Shown piece after piece: positions 8,046-16,433 of a stretch of DNA of 31,077 nt (position 1 is the first letter of the stretch; every line of letters starts with the position of its first letter). Origin of the DNA: DATGUA01 sp035301545. Lineage in GTDB: Bacteria; Bacillota; Clostridia; Tissierellales; Tissierellaceae. The notes beneath the pieces are model-generated. The model did no database searches. It had not been told where the DNA came from and saw only the letters and a list, made by a program, of their open reading frames with translations. A program made the position numbers and the translations under genes. The stretch lies in NCBI GenBank assembly GCA_035301545.1, contig DATGUA010000014.1, positions 1 through 31,077 of the forward strand. Reading direction: 5' to 3'.

Positions 8046-8858
8046 TTATATCCCTCCTCCTTTATTTTGATATGGTAATTTTTTTACTATCCTATCCATT
8101 ATTGTAAAGACTAAAAGTGAAGATATGACAAATACTAATGCATAGGCTGAGGCAAGAGTACGGTCACCTTTAGATATAAATGGAACCATGATAATGGTAA
8201 ATGTTTTGACCTTACCACCACCTATTAAGAGTGTAATAAAATATTGGCTAAATGATGTTATATAAGCCATGATAATACTAGTAATTATTCCAGGCATAAG
8301 TAAGGGAAAGGTAATATGTGTAAAGGCTTTTAAGGGAGAAGCCCCTAAAACATAAGCTTGTAGCTCCATTTTTTGGCCCACAGATTCAGTTAAGTCTTTC
8401 ATAATATTAACAGAATAAGGTAGAGTATATATTAAGTGTACTATAATAACTCCTAATGGAGTATCAGATAAGGACATTTTTATAAAGATTATATGAATTC
8501 CCATAGCAAATACAGTGCTAGGTACTAAGTTTGGTGCAATACTTAGGAAATCTACTAATCCCTTTCCAATGAAATCATAAAATACTAAGGCCCTGGCAGT
8601 CATTGTAGCAACTATTGCAGATAAAATTGCTACGCTTAAGGATAATAATATACTTGAAAGTAATATGGGAAAAACCCTTGCATGTGGTGCAAATATTTCT
8701 TTAATAGCCCTAAGAGAAAAGGTTTCTGGTAATAGATTAGGCCAAGGCCATCTACTGGCAAAGGACCAGAAGATAAGTATTACCATAGGGGCTAATATTG
8801 TAACTACAGTTAAGTATAGGAAGAACCTTAGAAATATATTCGATTTTGATTTATTCAT
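8046..8858 (-). CDS. ABC transporter permease (YnjC-like, second half)
   Basis: A 270-residue inner-membrane permease with six predicted helices and the EAA-type coupling loop ELQAYVLGASPLKAFTHITFPLLMPGI (near residues 165-191), which contacts the ATPase. I use ATG 8858, which follows AGAGGTGATC at a normal distance; the GTG at 8867 lies within that binding site. It overlaps the upstream permease by 8 bases. In E. coli the equivalent YnjC is one fused chain, whereas here the two halves are separate genes. Confidence 0.9.
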   Translation of the reverse strand: MNKSKSNIFLRFFLYLTVVTILAPMVILIFWSFASRWPWPNLLPETFSLRAIKEIFAPHARVFPILLSSILLSLSVAILSAIVATMTARALVFYDFIGKGLVDFLSIAPNLVPSTVFAMGIHIIFIKMSLSDTPLGVIIVHLIYTLPYSVNIMKDLTESVGQKMELQAYVLGASPLKAFTHITFPLLMPGIITSIIMAYITSFSQYFITLLIGGGKVKTFTIIMVPFISKGDRTLASAYALVFVISSLLVFTIMDRIVKKLPYQNKGGGI

Positions 8859-9717
8859 AAAGATCACCTCTACCTTTTTTATGCCTATTTACTAGATAAT
8901 AAATTCCTGCTATTAGCCAAGTTATTATTAATATTAATCCATTTAAAGCCATAGCATAGGGCCTATGTTGGAGATTAGGATGTATATATTCAATATGAGC
9001 TTGTACTGGTAATGCTTTTGGTACAGTGGCTCCTAATAAAAATGGTAGATCATATGCCCCGAAAGAAAATGTTAGAATAATCAAAAAGGACTTTCTAATG
9101 GCAGGCATGCTCAAGGGTAAAGTTATATAAAAAAATGATTTTAACTTAGATGCTCCTAAGTTTTCTGAGGCTGTTCCTAATGTTTTATTTATACTAGACA
9201 TTAAGGTCAAACTAAAGTATGCAACAAAGGGCACCTCTTTCCATACATATCCTAAAATAATCCCAAAGTTATTTTGTGTAAACAATAATAGTGGAAAATC
9301 ATTTTGGGAACTAATTAATCCTAATTTATAAAAAAGTCTAGCAATTAAACCATTTTGTGATAAGGAACTTATTGTAAATAAAGCTACTATAGTATGAGGT
9401 ATAAGTATAGCAAGTTTAATTACTTGTAAGATTTTCCCTTCTGTATTATTAGTATAGACTAATGCAGCTGTAAGTATAGTTCCTAAAAATACTGCTAAAA
9501 CTGAGGAAACAATTGATATTTGTAAGCTTGTTTTTAATGAGTTAATAAAACTAGGGGTATTAAGTATTTCAATATAATAATCTAAGCTTATATTGTGAAG
9601 ATTAAATGCTGGAATATATCCAAGGCTCTGAATTAATCCATTTATAATTCCGAATATAAAAAGAACACCCAAGAGGATTATGGGTATTATAAGTATATAA
9701 GGTGTTTTTCTATTCAA
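8851..9717 (-). CDS. ABC transporter permease (YnjC-like, first half)
   Basis: A 288-residue permease with about six membrane segments and an EAA loop around ASENLGASKLKSFFYITLPL, pairing with the next gene to form the heterodimeric channel. I prefer the TTG at 9717, which has AGAGGTGA a few bases upstream, the same arrangement as the TTG start of the MATE gene at 28423. The GTG at 9726 would fall inside the binding site. A hairpin in the gap to the binding-protein gene probably sets the expression ratio. Confidence 0.88.
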   Translation of the reverse strand: MNRKTPYILIIPIILLGVLFIFGIINGLIQSLGYIPAFNLHNISLDYYIEILNTPSFINSLKTSLQISIVSSVLAVFLGTILTAALVYTNNTEGKILQVIKLAILIPHTIVALFTISSLSQNGLIARLFYKLGLISSQNDFPLLLFTQNNFGIILGYVWKEVPFVAYFSLTLMSSINKTLGTASENLGASKLKSFFYITLPLSMPAIRKSFLIILTFSFGAYDLPFLLGATVPKALPVQAHIEYIHPNLQHRPYAMALNGLILIITWLIAGIYYLVNRHKKGRGDLYE

Positions 9718-9743
9718 TATATTCACCTCTAATATTTAAATTT

Positions 9744-9783
9744 ATAGGCATAAAAGAAGTATAGATATACTCTTTATGCCTAT
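9744..9783. promoter_or_regulatory. Intercistronic hairpin after the YnjB-like gene
   Basis: An 11-bp outer stem (ATAGGCATAAA at 9744-9754 with its complement at 9773-9783) and an inner AGTAT/ATACT stem separated by a small internal loop. It lies on the minus-strand transcript between the binding-protein stop (9796) and the first permease. Such hairpins protect the upstream mRNA from 3' decay, or partly terminate, giving excess binding protein. Confidence 0.7.
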
Positions 9784-9795
9784 GATTTATAGATA

Positions 9796-11067
9796 CTATT
9801 TACCTACTACTTCTTCTTCCCAAATTTCTTCTACTATAGGAACAATATCTGCAGGCATTTCTGGTAGACGTTTACTTAGTAGCTCGTCTTGTGGTAGAAC
9901 ACCTTGTCCTATATCAACATTATCAAATTTTGCCTTTTCCTCATCATCTAACTTATTATAATCTACTACAGGTAAGGATCTTAATTCTTCAAACTGGGTA
10001 GCTTGGATTTCAGCCGATATAATTTCATTAATTGCTACCATTGCACCTGCCTTATTAGGTGAATTTTTGGCTATTGCCATATAATTAGTATTTCCTACAG
10101 TACCATTATCAAATAAAAAGGTTTGTGTAGTATCATTATATACACCTTTATCAATTTCAGTAGCTACAGTATATGGACCATAACTCATAGTCATAACTAA
10201 TTCTCCATCTGCAAACATGTTATCAACTTCTCCTGAAGTTGCAGGGAATGTTTTACCTTGATTCCATAAATATTGATTTAATTCTCTTAAATATTCTAAA
10301 GCTGGTTCTATAGCTTCTTTTACTACTTCTTTATCTGCTTCCATGTCTAGAAATTGTTCATGTCCAACTATATCATAAATTAATGTTCTAACAAAGGCAC
10401 TTCCTGTAAAGTCTGGTAAAGCAGGATAAGTTACCTTGCCTTCATGTTTTTTAGCATAGTCCATAAATTCATCAGAACTTGAAGGTGTTTCTTCAGTAAC
10501 AGCACTATCATTTATTAGAACCATTTGAGCTTTACTATATGGTGCCTCATAACCTTCAATAGGGAAACCAAAGTCGTTTTTAACTTCTTCATCATCAGTA
10601 TCAATATATTTATCAAAATTAGGTAAATGTTCTACAAATGGGCCAAATAGAAGATCACTTTCTTTAGCTGAGTAGAAATTTTCTCCATTAATCCATATCA
10701 TATCTATAGAACCTTCTTCTTCTCCAGCCTGTTTTTCACCTGATAATTTGGCTAATATATCATCAATATCCATTCCAACAACATCTAACGTGATATCATA
10801 TTTTTCTTTTAATGTTGATGCAACCGTTTCTTTTAACCAAGTATTTCTGTACTCATCTCCACCCCATCCATAAAAAGTAACTGTACTTCCTTTTGCTTCT
10901 TCTAATATTTCATCAAAGTCTTTACTAGGATTAAATTCTTGAGAATCCTCTGTATCAGAACTATTGTCTATAGCTGTGTCAGGATTTGTCTGTTTTGAAC
11001 TACATCCAGTAATTAATAATGTAAGAATTGTAATTAGTAAAAATGATGAAAGTATTCGTTTTTTCAT
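9796..11067 (-). CDS. YnjB-like ABC transporter substrate-binding lipoprotein
   Basis: A 423-residue lipoprotein with signal peptide and lipobox ITGC (Cys22), an acidic linker (about 25-55), and a mature domain that closely follows the YnjB (COG4134) family: TVTFYGWGGDEYRNTW, the stretch IDMIWINGENF, ADLLFGPF-like SDLLFGPF, and GFPIEGYEAPYSKAQ. These proteins deliver solute to the YnjCD membrane complex; thiamine-type or other substrates have been suggested for relatives but are not established. It is the first gene of its operon and has AGGAGG before the ATG. A 6-1-6 palindrome (GATATAGTATATC, 11099-11111) upstream covers a possible TATACT -10 element. Confidence 0.88.
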   Translation of the reverse strand: MKKRILSSFLLITILTLLITGCSSKQTNPDTAIDNSSDTEDSQEFNPSKDFDEILEEAKGSTVTFYGWGGDEYRNTWLKETVASTLKEKYDITLDVVGMDIDDILAKLSGEKQAGEEEGSIDMIWINGENFYSAKESDLLFGPFVEHLPNFDKYIDTDDEEVKNDFGFPIEGYEAPYSKAQMVLINDSAVTEETPSSSDEFMDYAKKHEGKVTYPALPDFTGSAFVRTLIYDIVGHEQFLDMEADKEVVKEAIEPALEYLRELNQYLWNQGKTFPATSGEVDNMFADGELVMTMSYGPYTVATEIDKGVYNDTTQTFLFDNGTVGNTNYMAIAKNSPNKAGAMVAINEIISAEIQATQFEELRSLPVVDYNKLDDEEKAKFDNVDIGQGVLPQDELLSKRLPEMPADIVPIVEEIWEEEVVGK

Positions 11068-11324
11068 GTTATTCCTCCTAATATAATGTAATTTTACCGA
11101 TATAGTATATCATATTAAATATAATAAATCATTGCTTAACAAATAAAATAATTCTATTATATTAGATGATTGAATAGGTGTTTTAAATATAGTTATCCTA
11201 TTTATAATCCATTTACATTAATAATTTTTATTATATGAGAAACTAATCTTAAAAAATATATATTTCATTATAAAATTTATCTATAATAAGGAGGGAACTA
11301 TTAAATATACCTATATGTAATTTC

Positions 11325-11353
11325 TTGTCAAAATTCATCTATTGATATACAAT
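11325..11353 (+). promoter_or_regulatory. Sigma-A-type promoter of the Fbp-like ABC operon
   Basis: TTGTCA at 11325-11330 and TACAAT at 11348-11353 are separated by exactly 17 bases, predicting a start near 11360. The rest of the 323-base divergent gap (11068-11390) is AT-rich; I see no riboswitch in it. Confidence 0.65.
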
Positions 11354-11373
11354 TGTCATTGATAATATCAATG
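11341..11373. promoter_or_regulatory. Candidate operator: 8-1-8 perfect palindrome plus an extra half-site
   Basis: CATTGATA-A-TATCAATG (11357-11373) is a perfect palindrome covering the predicted transcription start. A further ATTGATAT half-site (11341-11348) overlaps the spacer and -10 box. This placement fits a repressor. The dyad is of Fur-like size and AT character but does not match the standard Fur box, so the regulator is unknown. Confidence 0.6.
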
Positions 11374-11390
11374 GGATGAGGAGGAAGGAA

Positions 11391-12485
11391 ATGTTTAGAA
11401 AGTATTCAAAATTAGTAGTGGCTTTACTACTTATAAGTATATTGATTGTAGGTTGTAGTACAGAGCAACCAGTCGATGAGGAAAAGCCAGAAGATAATAC
11501 ATCGCAATCAGAATCACAAGATGAATCAGAGGATGGTGAAGAATTAGATTTTGAAGGTAGGCAGATGAATGTAGTTGCTACGTCTGAAGCTTATAAAGAA
11601 CTTTTTGACAAGTTTGGAGAAGAAACTAATTCTAAGATAGAATTCTTATCGATGTCTAGTGGAGAAGTTATATCTAGGATAAAAGCTGAAGGTGGAGAAC
11701 CTATGGCTGATTTATGGTTTGGTGGAGGAATAGATGCATTTATGGCTGCAAAAGATGATGATATATTAGAACAATATGAGCCAGAAGGTGCAGATAAGAT
11801 AAAAGAAGGATTTAAAGATGAAGACAATTACTGGATTTCAAAAGGAATTACAGTAGTAGGATTTTTAGTAAATGATGAAATACTTGAAGAGAAGGGATTA
11901 GAAATTCCTAAAACTTGGGAAGAATTAGCAGATCCTAAATATAAGGATGAAGTAATAATGAGTAGTCCAGCTGTTTCAGGTACAAATTATGGAGCAGTTA
12001 AGGGAATTTTAGATCAAAAAGGTGAAGAAGAAGGATGGGACTACTGGGAAAGATTAAATGAAAATATCCAATTCTATGGTAAGAGAGGAAAGGATCCTCA
12101 AGAGAAAACAGTAGCAGGTGAATTTGGTATAGGAATTATACCAGCAGACAAATCAGCTTTTGATGTAGCTGAAGATGAAGGATTAACAGTAGTATATCCA
12201 GAAGATGGCATTCCATGGGTTCCAGAAGGAGTAGCGATATTTAAGGATAGTAAAGCTGCAGATATAGCTAAAGCGTTTGAAGATTATATATTAACACCAG
12301 AAATTCAACAATTAATTGCAGAATTAGATGGAAAAGACGGAGGACAAATGGTTATAGAAGGAACAGAAGGATTTGATTTAGGATTACCTGAAGATAATCT
12401 AATAGATGAAGATCTTTCTACATTTGGCAGTGAGAGAGAAGCCATACTTGAAAAATGGAGTGAAATGGCAGGAGACAAAGAGTAA
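11391..12485 (+). CDS. ABC transporter substrate-binding lipoprotein, FbpA/AfuA-like
   Basis: A 364-residue lipoprotein (lipobox IVGC, Cys22) with a Glu/Asp/Ser-rich linker and a periplasmic-binding-protein type II domain. PMADLWFGGGIDAFMAA near residue 105 and the block KTWEELADPKYKDEVIMSSPAVSGT are typical of the ferric-iron / aminoethylphosphonate binding group. The double tyrosine of classical iron binders is not evident, so the ligand may be a phosphorylated organic compound or a metal chelate. I chose ATG 11391, which follows GAGGAGGAAGG; an upstream ATG at 11376 lies within that site. Transcription probably starts at the promoter-operator just upstream. Confidence 0.85.
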   Translation: MFRKYSKLVVALLLISILIVGCSTEQPVDEEKPEDNTSQSESQDESEDGEELDFEGRQMNVVATSEAYKELFDKFGEETNSKIEFLSMSSGEVISRIKAEGGEPMADLWFGGGIDAFMAAKDDDILEQYEPEGADKIKEGFKDEDNYWISKGITVVGFLVNDEILEEKGLEIPKTWEELADPKYKDEVIMSSPAVSGTNYGAVKGILDQKGEEEGWDYWERLNENIQFYGKRGKDPQEKTVAGEFGIGIIPADKSAFDVAEDEGLTVVYPEDGIPWVPEGVAIFKDSKAADIAKAFEDYILTPEIQQLIAELDGKDGGQMVIEGTEGFDLGLPEDNLIDEDLSTFGSEREAILEKWSEMAGDKE

Positions 12486-12490
12486 ATGTT

Positions 12491-12522
12491 TATATCTCCC
12501 AGTATTTATACTGGGAGATATA
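12491..12522 (+). promoter_or_regulatory. Intercistronic hairpin after the binding-protein gene
   Basis: A 14-bp perfect stem (TATATCTCCCAGTA at 12491-12504 with its complement at 12509-12522) closes a TTTA loop in the 54-base gap between the binding protein and the permease. There is no long U tract, so partial termination or mRNA stabilisation is more likely than full termination. Confidence 0.75.
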
Positions 12523-12539
12523 TTATTATGGAGGCAGTT

Positions 12540-14165
12540 ATGAAAAAGACATTTAAAATATTAGACAAATTAATACTTATAGGAATTGCAGTATCTATTA
12601 TTTTATTTATATTATATCCTTTTATAGAAGTATTTAAAGTAAGTATAATAGAAGATGGAGTAATAGATTTTTCTGTATTTAAATCTTTAGGAAAAGAAAT
12701 AAAATTATTAAAAAACTCTTTAACATTAGGAGTTTTATCAATGTTACTTTCAACTATAGTGTCTGTAATAATTGCTATTTTTCATTTTATAGAAGATAAG
12801 AAGAGAAAGAAATGGATAGTTATGGTCCTTATGCTTACTATGATATCACCACCATTTGTTTCATCCTTATCATATATAAATTTATTTGGTAGAAGAGGAT
12901 TAATAACCTATAATTTATTAAAGTTAAATACAAATCCTTATGGTCTCACAGGTATTGTATTGATGCAAAGCTTAGGGTTTATTTCTATGAATGCTCTTTT
13001 AATTATAGGTTTTTTAAATGGCCTAGATAAAAGTGTCATAAATTCTGCTAGATCTCTTGGGGCTAAGACAGATAATATTATAATAGATATTTTACTTCCA
13101 CTTATGAAACCAGTTATTACAGTAGTGCTTCTACTTACTTTTGTAAGGAGTCTGGCAGATTTTGGAACTCCAACTATTATAGGTGGAGCTTATAATGTAC
13201 TTGCAACAGAAGGATATTTAGCAGTTATAGCAGAAGGAAATATAAGGAGAGCAGCAGTTATAAATGTACTTATACTTATACCGGCTTTAATAGTATTTGT
13301 ACTATATTCAAAGAGCTTTGGAAATGTTACTATGAATAATCAAGGAGTTGGAGATAGTTCAGTAGAACTCGAAAGAAAGGGGATTTTGTTTCATGTATTT
13401 AGATTAGTTTCTATTTTATTCATTTTTTGGTTATTACTTCAATATGGATCTATAATCTTATCAGCATTTACTAGGATGAAAAAAGGTAAGATGATTTTTA
13501 CTATGGAGAATTTTATAAATAGTAGACCATATATTTCAGATAGTTTTATTAGAAGTATAGTTTATTCTTTAATAGCAGGAGTTTTTAGTTCTTTTATAGG
13601 ACATATATTACAATATTATATTCAGTTAAGAGATATGAAATGGATGAAATCTATTGATTTTATAGCTACTATGCCTTATATAGTTCCAGGAACATTTTTT
13701 GGTTTAGGTTATATATTAGCATTTAATTCAACACCACTAAGATTGACAGGGACAGCAACTATTGTAATATTAAATGTATTATTTAAACAATTACCATTTT
13801 CCACTAAGATAGGGTATGCTTCTATAAGTCAGATTAATAAAGAACTTACTAATTCAGTTAGGGATTTAGGTGGTAGTGAATTAAATGAATTAACAGATCT
13901 TGTTTTACCAGTTAGTAAGGATGGATTATATATTTCTTTTGTAAATGGATTTACCTCTACTATGACTACTATAGGGTCTATAATATTTTTAGTATATCCA
14001 ACACAAAAATTAGCCACTCTTGTAATGTTTGATGTGATTCAAAGCGGTAAATATGAGATTGGATCTGTAATAGCACTTTATATAATACTAACTTGTTTAT
14101 TAGTAAATGGAATATATTATTTAATTTTAAATTTAAGGAGGGGAAAATATGCTTCTAGAAATTAA
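12540..14165 (+). CDS. Fused ABC transporter permease, FbpB-like
   Basis: A 541-residue permease made of two fused six-helix halves, each with an EAA loop: NSARSLGAKTDNIIIDILLPLMKP in the first half and NSVRDLGGSELNELTDLVLPVS in the second. This fused form is typical of FbpB/AfuB iron and phosphonate-type importers. The real start is ATG 12540, five bases after GGAGG; the open frame continues upstream to 12486 only through the hairpin. Its last 17 bases overlap the ATPase gene, so the two are translationally coupled. Confidence 0.88.
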   Translation: MKKTFKILDKLILIGIAVSIILFILYPFIEVFKVSIIEDGVIDFSVFKSLGKEIKLLKNSLTLGVLSMLLSTIVSVIIAIFHFIEDKKRKKWIVMVLMLTMISPPFVSSLSYINLFGRRGLITYNLLKLNTNPYGLTGIVLMQSLGFISMNALLIIGFLNGLDKSVINSARSLGAKTDNIIIDILLPLMKPVITVVLLLTFVRSLADFGTPTIIGGAYNVLATEGYLAVIAEGNIRRAAVINVLILIPALIVFVLYSKSFGNVTMNNQGVGDSSVELERKGILFHVFRLVSILFIFWLLLQYGSIILSAFTRMKKGKMIFTMENFINSRPYISDSFIRSIVYSLIAGVFSSFIGHILQYYIQLRDMKWMKSIDFIATMPYIVPGTFFGLGYILAFNSTPLRLTGTATIVILNVLFKQLPFSTKIGYASISQINKELTNSVRDLGGSELNELTDLVLPVSKDGLYISFVNGFTSTMTTIGSIIFLVYPTQKLATLVMFDVIQSGKYEIGSVIALYIILTCLLVNGIYYLILNLRRGKYASRN

Positions 14166-15099
14166 TGATTTAACTAAGACTTACGGGAATAAAAATGCAG
14201 TAGATAATATTAGTTTTCAAGTAGAAGAGAATACTCTCCTATGTATTTTAGGTCCTAGTGGATGTGGAAAGACGACTATATTAAATACTATTGGAGGATT
14301 TGTAAATCCAAGTTCTGGATCTATAATTTTAAATAATGAAGATATTACTTCTATGGCACCAGAAGATAGACCTATATCTACAGTGTTTCAATCTTATGGG
14401 CTTTTTCCTCATAAGGATGTTATAGAAAATATTTGTTATGGTCTTAAATTTAAGGGAATAAATAAAAGGAAAGCAAAAGACCAAGCTATGGAAATTCTTG
14501 ATCTAGTAGGATTAAGAGGACATGAAAATAAAAGAATTAATGAATTGTCTGGTGGAGAACAGCAGAGGGTGGCATTAGCCAGAAGTCTTATTGTAAAACC
14601 AAAACTACTTTTATTAGATGAACCCTTTTCAAATTTAGATGCAAATTTAAGGGTGATTATGAGAGAAGAAGTAAAGAAACTACAAAATAGTTTTGGAATA
14701 ACTACTATATTTGTAACTCATGATCAGGAAGATGCTTTTGCTGTTGCAGATAAAATTATACTTATGAATAATGGAAAAATAGAACAATTGGCAGATCCTT
14801 ATTCATTATATAATAATCCTAAAGATGAATTTGCTTTAAACTTTATAGGAAATAGTTCGATTATAAAAAGAAATAATAATATTTTTTATGTAAGACCAGA
14901 AATGGTAAATTTAAGATCTACAGGAAAAACAAATGGTATTATAAATAAGAAAACTTTTAAAGGATCGACTATAGAATATGAAATTGTACTTGATTCAGAA
15001 GATGTTATTCTTTCTATAGATTTAAATACTCAAGAAGATTTTGAAATAGGAGAAAGAGTATATGCTGATTTTAAATATAAAGAGATAAATAATAAATAA
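14149..15099 (+). CDS. ABC transporter ATP-binding protein, FbpC-like
   Basis: A 316-residue ATPase with Walker A GPSGCGKT (35-42), Q-loop Gln81, LSGGEQQRVALARS (from 133), Walker B LLLDE (Glu158) and His191. A shorter C-terminal TOBE-type domain contains the family YVRPE motif. AAGGAGGGG precedes the ATG inside the end of the permease gene. It would power the fused permease. It is the closest relative in the window of the ATPase at 7020, but the operon context differs. Confidence 0.9.
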   Translation: MLLEINDLTKTYGNKNAVDNISFQVEENTLLCILGPSGCGKTTILNTIGGFVNPSSGSIILNNEDITSMAPEDRPISTVFQSYGLFPHKDVIENICYGLKFKGINKRKAKDQAMEILDLVGLRGHENKRINELSGGEQQRVALARSLIVKPKLLLLDEPFSNLDANLRVIMREEVKKLQNSFGITTIFVTHDQEDAFAVADKIILMNNGKIEQLADPYSLYNNPKDEFALNFIGNSSIIKRNNNIFYVRPEMVNLRSTGKTNGIINKKTFKGSTIEYEIVLDSEDVILSIDLNTQEDFEIGERVYADFKYKEINNK

Positions 15100-15114
15100 A
15101 GGAAGGGGTCTTAT

Positions 15115-16332
15115 ATGAGAATATTACATGTATTAGCACAATTGCCAACTAGGACAGGTTCAGGAGTATATTATTCTAACATGATAGAAGAATTAAAGAA
15201 GCATAATCATGAACAGAAAGCTATATTTGCCTATCAAGATGATTATAATTGGGATGTATTAGAAAAGGATGATCAATATCCTGTAGAATTTAAAAGTGGT
15301 GAATTATCATTTCCTATAGTTGGTATGAGTAATGTTATGCCTTATGATAATACTTTATATTCAGATATGACAGAGGAAATGATAAATGATTGGAAGATGG
15401 CTTTTAAGAGAAGATTAGAAAAGGCTAAAGAGGAATTTAATCCAGATATTGTATTTGCTCATCATCTTTGGATGTTAACTTCAATAGTCAGAGAAATATT
15501 TCCTGATACAAAGATTATCGGATTATGTCATAATACTGATTTAAGACAAGCCAGTATAAATCCTTTTCTTAAAGATAAATATGTAACTAATATTGATAAA
15601 CTAGATTATATATTTTCAGCTTCGGAAGAACAAAAAGATGAGATAGTAGAGGTATATGGTATAGATAAGGAGAGAATAATTGCAGTAGGTGGAGCATTTA
15701 ATAAAGATATATTTTATCCACCAGAAGAAAAGACATATGATGATAAAATTAGATTAGTATTTTGTGCAAAAATAGATCCATCAAAAGGCATATACGAGCT
15801 TATCGAAGTATATAAATCTTTAGACTTAGTTGATGTAAGTCTAGATATAATAGGAAATCCTGACGAAAAAAATAAGAAAAAAATAGATGATTATATTAAA
15901 AATAATGATAGTATAAGATTATACAATGTAAAAGATCAGAAATCTTTAGGAGATGAGTTAAGAAAAAAGGATATATATTTAATGCCTTCTTATTATGAAG
16001 GGTTAGGTCTTATGGCTATAGAAAGTTTAGCTTGTGGTCTATATGTAGTAACTACGGAAATAGAAGCTCTAATGACATTATTAGGTGAAGAAGTAAAAGA
16101 ATCTGGAATTATTAAATATGTTTCACTTCCAGGAATATATGATACAGATAAACCAGCAAAAGAAGATTTACCAAAATTCAAAGAAGATTTAAAAGATGCT
16201 ATCCTATTACAGATTGAAAAAGTAAGGCAAAAGAAAGAATTTAGCAAAGAGATGGAAGATAAAATCAAATCTTTTTCTTGGGAAGGATTAGTTGACAAAA
16301 TGAATAATATATTAAATTCTATAATTTTATAA
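15115..16332 (+). CDS. Family 4 glycosyltransferase (GT-B)
   Basis: A 405-residue retaining GT4 enzyme. The N-terminal half opens with the acceptor-domain motif RILHVLAQLPTRTGSGVYYS, and residues 115-139 (AHHLW, GLCHNTDLRQ) continue that domain. The C-terminal half has LVFCAKIDPSKGIYELI (about 214-230) and the donor-binding E-x7-E motif PSYYEGLGLMAIESLACG (Glu295 and Glu303). It follows the ATPase with a 15-base gap and AGGAAGGGG, so it belongs to the importer operon, an unusual partner for an iron-type transporter. The imported compound may be a sugar acceptor or product, or the enzyme may simply share regulation. The substrate is unknown. Confidence 0.85.
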   Translation: MRILHVLAQLPTRTGSGVYYSNMIEELKKHNHEQKAIFAYQDDYNWDVLEKDDQYPVEFKSGELSFPIVGMSNVMPYDNTLYSDMTEEMINDWKMAFKRRLEKAKEEFNPDIVFAHHLWMLTSIVREIFPDTKIIGLCHNTDLRQASINPFLKDKYVTNIDKLDYIFSASEEQKDEIVEVYGIDKERIIAVGGAFNKDIFYPPEEKTYDDKIRLVFCAKIDPSKGIYELIEVYKSLDLVDVSLDIIGNPDEKNKKKIDDYIKNNDSIRLYNVKDQKSLGDELRKKDIYLMPSYYEGLGLMAIESLACGLYVVTTEIEALMTLLGEEVKESGIIKYVSLPGIYDTDKPAKEDLPKFKEDLKDAILLQIEKVRQKKEFSKEMEDKIKSFSWEGLVDKMNNILNSIIL

Positions 16333-16433
16333 TTTTAAGAATAGTAAATTTATGTAATTGATTTGAATTCCAATTTATGGTTTAATTAAATTGTGTATTA
16401 ATTTAAAATTTTATAAAATAAGGAGGTGAAAAG

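Noticed and set aside
11068..11390. TPP riboswitch upstream of the YnjB-like transporter
   Set aside because: The conserved CUGAGA and related elements are not present on either strand of this AT-rich gap.
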